The position numbers and the translations under genes were made by a program. A DNA stretch of 15,667 nt from an uncultured Bacilli bacterium (lineage in GTDB: Bacteria; Bacillota_I; Bacilli_A; RF39; UBA660), in assembly GCA_910586195.1 (NCBI GenBank), contig CAJUHO010000028.1, positions 1 to 15,667 on the forward strand. The letters run 5' to 3'. The number at the start of each line of letters is the position of its first letter. Position 1 is the stretch's first letter. Below, piece after piece: positions 11,434-15,667 of the stretch. The notes beneath the pieces were generated by a model, which saw only the letters and a list, made by a program, of their open reading frames with translations, had not been told where the DNA came from and ran no database searches.

Positions 11434-12733
11434 GCTCTTTTAGAATTCTATCTAACTCTAGGGCATCTTCACTAGAAGTCTCTTCTTTTTCTAATTCCTT
11501 ATTAAACCACGCTGGAAGTTGCTCTTCTTTGACCTTATTAGAGGAAGCCTTTTTCTTAGTAGTTACCATTTTTTTCATCTTTTTATGTTCCTTTTCTGTA
11601 ATACGCATCGCCTCTTCTACTGTTTCAATATTAAGGCGTTTCCATTGTCCAACAATAGTTTCTATATAGTTTTTATTCAATTTCTGATCATTAATTTTTA
11701 AAACATAAGAAAGAAGTACATTCACCACACCAGGTTGCAACTTTTGATCGATTAAAAGGTTTTCAATTAATCGTAAATCTCTACTAGTAGGTTCCGCCCC
11801 TTTATATTTACTTTTCAAATAATCATAGGGAGAAATATTTTCAAATGTATAAACCATTTTAGCCCATTTAGAAGTATCACCCATCTCTTTTCTTAAAAAT
11901 TCGGGTTGTCTTGCATAAACCAAAGTAGGAAGCTTTCCTCCCTGATCAAATTGGTAATAATTACGACAGGCTTTTCTAAGGTTTGTTCGATCAATTAATC
12001 CTTTTTCATTAATACAGTCGCGCACAAGCCCCTGCATTGTTAGATCATCCAAGTGATATACAAATGCCAAAGAATTAATTAACTCTTTCACATCAGCAGT
12101 AAAACAACGCTCACTTACCATATTTTTAGGAAGTGAAGATAAAAGTAAATTAAAATCTATCTGTTCTTTCAAAATTAAAGAATTACTACTTTTAGATACG
12201 ATATCTTCTACTGTTTCTAAACTTCTTCCAACACTTGATTTAAAAACGTCACTAAAACTTACCGTAATATCTACATAATCTTTTAAATTATAACGGGGAA
12301 CTTTATAATACCCCACCAATTTTTCATATTCCTTTTTTCCAAGATTATTAAATAATACGACATTTAAAATAGGATGATTAAAAAACTCTTGAGCAGACAG
12401 AGGTGAATAAAGGAGATAGACAAAACTTTGAATATGACGTTCCCTTTTAACATAAGTTTTTAAAAGACCAACACCTTCTAATTTTTCTCTAGCATCTACT
12501 ATACTGTCAAGTCTTAATTGCATAGTTGCCATTAAATGATGATGTGTTAATTCCCCACTTACTAATTTCAACTCATCCAAGTCATCTATAAGAGTCAAAT
12601 AAAGACTAACAGCTGTATATCCAATAATAGGCTGATATAGTTGCGATATGATTTTTTTATCCCCTTCATTTAGAACTGTTTTATTAACAACCATATAACT
12701 ATCTGCTGGTAAAATCGTTACTGTTTTATTCAT
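11426..12733 (-). CDS. dnaB: DnaB-type replication initiation/membrane attachment protein
   Basis: This is the Firmicutes DnaB (not the helicase), which helps DnaD and DnaI load the replicative helicase at oriC. The 435-aa protein has the N-terminal winged-helix region with the family block ISQLYQPIIGYTAVSLYLTL, a middle DDBH1 region, and a C-terminal DDBH2 region (about 300-370) that holds the exact YxxxIxxxW motif (Y356, I360, W364). A Lys-rich tail and an acidic C-terminus follow. The frame could open at a GTG three codons earlier, but AGGTGA overlaps that codon, so the ATG at 12731-12733 is chosen. In Bacillus dnaB is followed by dnaI; here dnaI is absent and a hypothetical gene follows. 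pilD is the gene upstream. Confidence 0.88.
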   Translation of the reverse strand: MNKTVTILPADSYMVVNKTVLNEGDKKIISQLYQPIIGYTAVSLYLTLIDDLDELKLVSGELTHHHLMATMQLRLDSIVDAREKLEGVGLLKTYVKRERHIQSFVYLLYSPLSAQEFFNHPILNVVLFNNLGKKEYEKLVGYYKVPRYNLKDYVDITVSFSDVFKSSVGRSLETVEDIVSKSSNSLILKEQIDFNLLLSSLPKNMVSERCFTADVKELINSLAFVYHLDDLTMQGLVRDCINEKGLIDRTNLRKACRNYYQFDQGGKLPTLVYARQPEFLRKEMGDTSKWAKMVYTFENISPYDYLKSKYKGAEPTSRDLRLIENLLIDQKLQPGVVNVLLSYVLKINDQKLNKNYIETIVGQWKRLNIETVEEAMRITEKEHKKMKKMVTTKKKASSNKVKEEQLPAWFNKELEKEETSSEDALELDRILKELA

Positions 12734-12830
12734 CCAAATCACCTACTACTATCATATAATAAACAAAATTAAAAAGAAAGACATTTCAAAAAAACATCTA
12801 TCTCTTATATTATAATCGAAAAAGGCTTTG

Positions 12831-13595
12831 CTACATTCCTAAAATATGTAAAATAGTTTCTGGAGTCATTTTAGAAAAATAAATAAATAAAAAGGACAAA
12901 AGTAAAAAAGGACCAAAAGGAATAATATTATCATGATAAATCATATATAAAACGATAGAAACTGGTAGAGCAATAAAGCTACCTAAAAAAATGGAAAGAG
13001 TGCCTAATAGAGGATCTAGGACTAAGCCAAATACAAACAGCATCTTAATATCGCCGCCGCCCAAGGACTCCTTTTTAAACATTTTATTACCAATACACAT
13101 AATTAAATACATGAGTATAAATAGGAAGATTCCAGTAAGTACATGCAGAATATTTTCATATAACCCTACACGAAAAAGTTGGGTAATAAAAAAGCTAATT
13201 GCAAAAAAAATTAATACAGAGTCTGGAATAATTAAGTAAGACAAATCGCTTACTAATACAATAACAAAAAGGGAAACGATAAGAAGGGCTAATACTAAAT
13301 CTAAGCTAAAACCAAAGCTAAAATACGCCACAGCATATAAAATGCCAGTAGAAAGCTCAACAATTGGCAACATAGGCGTTATTTTTTCTTTACAATGACA
13401 GCATCTTCCTCCCTGAAACAAATAAGAGAAAATAGGAATCATTTCATAAAGTGCCAAAGTATGTCCACAATAATCACATCGCGAATGATCGAAGGCAATT
13501 TTTTTTCCAACAGGAAGACGCATACCAACTACTGCATAGAATGATCCCATTAAAGTTCCCAATATAAAAAATAATAAAATATAGATATATATCAT
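12831..13595 (-). CDS. pilD: Type IV prepilin peptidase (PilD/ComC)
   Basis: This 254-aa integral membrane aspartic protease cleaves and N-methylates type IV prepilins and competence pseudopilins. Seen in order: an N-terminal helix with GTLMGSFYAVVGMRLP; a cytosolic zinc-binding segment with C40, C43, C65/C66 and C68 (CDYCG and CCHCK); and six or seven further helices. Both catalytic aspartates are present: D117 in VSDLSYLIIPD and D182 in GGGDIKM. The protein is complete. It starts 9 nt after the pilC stop, with AGGGGT as ribosome binding site, and is clearly in one operon with pilC. The presence of the zinc motif suggests it is bifunctional (peptidase and methylase). In competence terms it would be called comC. 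Confidence 0.92.
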   Translation of the reverse strand: MIYIYILLFFILGTLMGSFYAVVGMRLPVGKKIAFDHSRCDYCGHTLALYEMIPIFSYLFQGGRCCHCKEKITPMLPIVELSTGILYAVAYFSFGFSLDLVLALLIVSLFVIVLVSDLSYLIIPDSVLIFFAISFFITQLFRVGLYENILHVLTGIFLFILMYLIMCIGNKMFKKESLGGGDIKMLFVFGLVLDPLLGTLSIFLGSFIALPVSIVLYMIYHDNIIPFGPFLLLSFLFIYFSKMTPETILHILGM

Positions 13596-13604
13596 AAAAT
13601 ACCC

Positions 13605-15029
13605 CTAACTAACTTGTCCATAAATATCAAACATCGGCACTACTAACGAAAGTAAAATAATACCAACAATTACGGCAAGTATTGCAATCATAATTGGTTC
13701 AATCAAACTTTTTAATTGATCAATAATTGTCTTATGTAAAGTCTGAAAATGTTCTGCTACTTTTTCCATCATCAAACCTAATTGTCCTGTAGACTCTCCT
13801 GTTACAATCATTTCATATGCAACGATAGGAAATGCCCACTCTCCTTTGAAAGCAGTAGAAATAGAGTCGCCCTTTCCTAAATTTTGAATCGTTTTATTAA
13901 TAATTTCTTTATAAACCTCATTATTTGTTATTTTAGACAAAATATCCATACTATCTGTAATATACACACCATGATTTAAAAGAGAGGAAAATGTCTTAGT
14001 AAAATTAGTAACCTCATTATAAATCACAATTTTTCCAAACACTGGTATTCTCATAATAATAGTCTGAACTGTTTTACGAAAAGCTTTTACATTTTGAAAT
14101 AAGTAAACTAAAACACCAATAATAATGGCAATTGCTATTACTAGCCAAATAATATTATTTTTAACAAAATTACTGACAGACATAACGAATACTGTAATCC
14201 ATGGCAGTGAAGCATCTTGATTTTCGAACATGTTTACAAAACTTGGTACAATATAAATAAGCATAAAGCACAATACAATAATAGCAAGTATTAAGATGAC
14301 TGTAGGATATGTCATAGCACTAATCATCTGTTTTCTCGTTTTGTTCATAGAAGTATAATACTCTGCCATATCATCTAAAATACTAGCCAAATCTCCTGTC
14401 ATTTCAGCTGTTTTCACCATATTTACAAGCAATTTTGGAAATTTATTTTCTTGGTGTTCCATCGCAGTAGATAGACTTTCTCCTTTTAATAAATCATAAA
14501 CTAATTTTTCAAATGCTTTTTTTAATGCTGGTTTACTAGATTGTTTTGCTAAAATTCTTACAGAGTCAATTAAAGGAATTCCCGCTTTTAAATAGGTGGC
14601 AAGTTGAGTAAGAGAAAAAGATAAATCTGCTACATGTATTTTTCCATTAGCAAATAGATCAATATCTAATTTTTGTCTAGGTTTAATATCTACTACCTGA
14701 TAACCTTCATTAACTAAAAAATCTCGTGCATTTTCAAGGGTTTCTGCTTCAAATGTTCCCTGTTCCTTTTTTCCTAATGAATTAATAATTGTATAGCGAA
14801 AAGAATATAGAGGTTCTTGTTTTCTCTGCACTACTTCTTTTCTTAGGCCTTTAAAGTTGTCCTCTTCTGCATTTACTACCTGGCTTTCTTTTATTTCTTT
14901 GTTTAACATATTTTGATCCTGAAGACCAATAATAGCATCCTCTGTTTTACCAAAAACTTTCTTAGGAAGCATAAAAACATAGTGTACGGCATGATAAATC
15001 ATAATAAATGGCTGCATCAATTTATCCAC
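13605..15029 (-). CDS. pilC: PilC/GspF/ComGB inner-membrane platform protein
   Basis: This 474-aa membrane platform protein helps assemble type IV pili or competence pseudopili. After residue 73 it follows the family: YSFRYTIINSLGKKEQGTFE, then two T2SS-F domains (about 136-259 and 339-461), each with the conserved LATYLKAGIPL-type or SSLLNHGVYI-type block and G-E-S/T-G motifs, and three transmembrane segments (about 241-262, 293-312 and 444-466). Family members are usually near 400 aa, so the first 73 residues are extra; they begin with a hydrophobic/amphipathic stretch (MQPFIMIYHAVHYVFMLP). Start is GTG at 15027-15029 with GGGAGG 8 nt upstream; an in-frame ATG follows four codons later. First gene of the pilC-pilD operon. 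The ATPase and pilin genes are not in the window. Confidence 0.92.
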   Translation of the reverse strand: MDKLMQPFIMIYHAVHYVFMLPKKVFGKTEDAIIGLQDQNMLNKEIKESQVVNAEEDNFKGLRKEVVQRKQEPLYSFRYTIINSLGKKEQGTFEAETLENARDFLVNEGYQVVDIKPRQKLDIDLFANGKIHVADLSFSLTQLATYLKAGIPLIDSVRILAKQSSKPALKKAFEKLVYDLLKGESLSTAMEHQENKFPKLLVNMVKTAEMTGDLASILDDMAEYYTSMNKTRKQMISAMTYPTVILILAIIVLCFMLIYIVPSFVNMFENQDASLPWITVFVMSVSNFVKNNIIWLVIAIAIIIGVLVYLFQNVKAFRKTVQTIIMRIPVFGKIVIYNEVTNFTKTFSSLLNHGVYITDSMDILSKITNNEVYKEIINKTIQNLGKGDSISTAFKGEWAFPIVAYEMIVTGESTGQLGLMMEKVAEHFQTLHKTIIDQLKSLIEPIMIAILAVIVGIILLSLVVPMFDIYGQVS

Positions 15030-15059
15030 ACATAACGCCTCCCTCTCTACTTTAAATTA

Positions 15060-15087
15060 ATTATATCACAACTGCTTTTATTTCCAA
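15060..15087 (-). promoter_or_regulatory. Promoter of the pilC-pilD operon
   Basis: On the minus strand TTGGAA (15082-15087), a 16-bp spacer and TATAAT (15060-15065) with TGA before it as extended -10. Confidence 0.65.
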
Positions 15088-15122
15088 ATAAGTTTTTTTT
15101 AGTTTACACAAATTAAAAAATT

Positions 15123-15133
15123 TCACATATATT
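15123..15133 (+). promoter_or_regulatory. Sporulation-type -10-like box upstream of YqfQ-like gene
   Basis: TCACATATATT ends 18 nt before the ATG. CATATATT is one base off the SigE -10 pattern CATACANT. The same box with one base changed lies before the spoVB-like gene (1179-1189). A SigA -35 TTTACA lies upstream, but at a spacing of 19 bp to TATATT. Confidence 0.35.
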
Positions 15134-15151
15134 GTAATAAGAGGTGATAAA

Positions 15152-15493
15152 ATGTACAACAATCCCTATTTTATGAATTCAGGAATGCAGGCAGCAAGAG
15201 GTCTTGGTAAACTTGGACTTTTTAGTTCTATTCGTGGTATTAATTGGGGAAATCTATTAAATAACACTCAAAAAACACTGGGAATCATTAATCAAGCAAT
15301 TCCAATCGCCTATCAAGTAAAACCGATTGTAAACAACGCTAAAACTATGTTTCGCGTTATTGGTGCCGTTAGTGGTGATTCAAAAGAGGTTATCATTCCT
15401 AATCAAAACAACACACAAAATATTAAGTCCGATATCATCCCCAATGATTCCAACACAACAACCAATACCAATCAGCCAATGTTTTTCATTTAA
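15152..15493 (+). CDS. YqfQ/VrrA-like spore-associated protein
   Basis: This 113-aa protein resembles the YqfQ/VrrA family, known in Bacillus as a spore (coat-associated) protein. A Gly/Phe-rich N-terminal part (GKLGLFSSIRGINWGN) is followed by the family core: LLNNTQKTLGIINQAIPIAY, then VKPIVNNAKTMFRVI, corresponding to the family's NxQKxLxxAQSVIPMVQQYGPLVRN. The last 35 residues are Asn/Thr-rich and low in complexity. The start is set by AGAGGTGAT 3-4 nt before the ATG. It is transcribed divergently from pilC and ends at a strong terminator. Its upstream box matches that of the spoVB-like gene, pointing to sporulation control. Confidence 0.7.
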   Translation: MYNNPYFMNSGMQAARGLGKLGLFSSIRGINWGNLLNNTQKTLGIINQAIPIAYQVKPIVNNAKTMFRVIGAVSGDSKEVIIPNQNNTQNIKSDIIPNDSNTTTNTNQPMFFI

Positions 15494-15533
15494 AAAGTAA
15501 CTAGCCGTATAAAAACGATTAGTTACTTTTTTT
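15492..15533 (+). terminator. Strong terminator, likely bidirectional
   Basis: AAAAAGTAACTA (15492-15503) pairs with TAGTTACTTTTT over 12 bp, with a shorter inner stem (CGT/ACG), followed by TTTTTTT in the plus direction. On the minus strand the complementary run of five T would serve the truncated gene at the right edge. Confidence 0.88.
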
Positions 15534-15554
15534 ATGAATCAAAGTTCATTCTTC

Positions 15555-15667
15555 TTAATTAGATATGGTAAAAGGTTCTTCCTTCGTTCCCCTACCACCA
15601 GTTATTTTCACTGTTGACTTTAAGTGCATTGCAGGTCTTATTCCAATAGCAGTACCACGTGAACCGC
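15555..15667 (-). CDS. C-terminal end of a surface or pilin-like protein (partial, 5' end beyond the window)
   Basis: Reading the minus strand from the window edge to a TAA at 15555-15557 gives 36 residues containing IGIRPAMHLKSTVKI, TGGRGTKEEPFTI. This is the recurrent C-terminal pattern G-(V/I)-R-P-x-x-x-L-K-S-x-V-x-I-x-x-G-x-G-T-x-x-x-P-(Y/F)-x-I seen at the end of many large secreted or pilin-like proteins of gut Bacillota (often with DUF6273-type domains). Only the tail is visible, so the rest of the protein is unknown. It is encoded on the same strand as pilC and upstream of it, so it might be a surface or pilus-related product. No stop interrupts the frame. Confidence 0.6.
   Translation of the reverse strand, partial: GSRGTAIGIRPAMHLKSTVKITGGRGTKEEPFTISN

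Overview
The window is AT-rich, with short intergenic gaps, strong Shine-Dalgarno sites (AGGAGG/GAGGTGA type) and many extended -10 promoters. Gene content is that of a low-GC, spore-forming member of the Bacillota: a SpoVB-type flippase, a pair of CotF-like coat proteins, a YqfQ/VrrA-like protein, a Firmicutes-type DnaB primosome protein and a CssRS-like secretion-stress system. TGA acts as a stop at places where family length supports it (cssR-like and nucleoside deoxyribosyltransferase-like genes), so a Mollicutes code is unlikely. An uncultured gut Bacilli/Erysipelotrichia-like lineage would fit, but that placement is inference.

Left third (1-5870): an acidic membrane-anchored protein of unknown function on the minus strand; a spoVB-like gene on the plus strand; a convergent minus-strand protein of unknown function with sigma-like HTH hints; an OmpR-type response regulator/histidine kinase pair with its own promoter; and a small nucleoside 2-deoxyribosyltransferase-fold enzyme. 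A 3' region with three successive hairpins (5891-5995) follows this enzyme.

Middle (6075-10770), all minus strand: a CssR/CssS-like two-component operon preceded by a four-unit, helix-phased direct repeat that looks like an autoregulatory operator; two overlapping CotF-like coat genes; a Nudix hydrolase of the IPP-isomerase-like type; a tRNA-Arg(CCU) with its own promoter and terminator and an unusual 19-56 tertiary pair; a DUF1307-like lipoprotein; and an HD-domain hydrolase.

Right third (10851-15667): a hypothetical membrane-anchored extracellular protein, dnaB, then the type IV pilus/competence genes pilD and pilC (transcribed pilC to pilD, right to left), all minus strand. A divergent YqfQ-like gene follows, and finally the C-terminal tail of a truncated surface or pilin-like protein on the minus strand at the right edge.

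No gene-free stretch exceeds 300 bases. The longest gaps are 973-1214 (only weak promoter-like sequence seen apart from the spoVB upstream box), 5867-6074 (hairpins and terminators) and 8003-8287 (operator, leader and terminator). Bases 1-38 at the left edge hold nothing I can assign. I see no insertion sequence, CRISPR array, phage gene or recognisable defence system. The most interesting items are the tRNA covariation, the phased cssR operator, the tandem hairpins and the sporulation-type promoter boxes.
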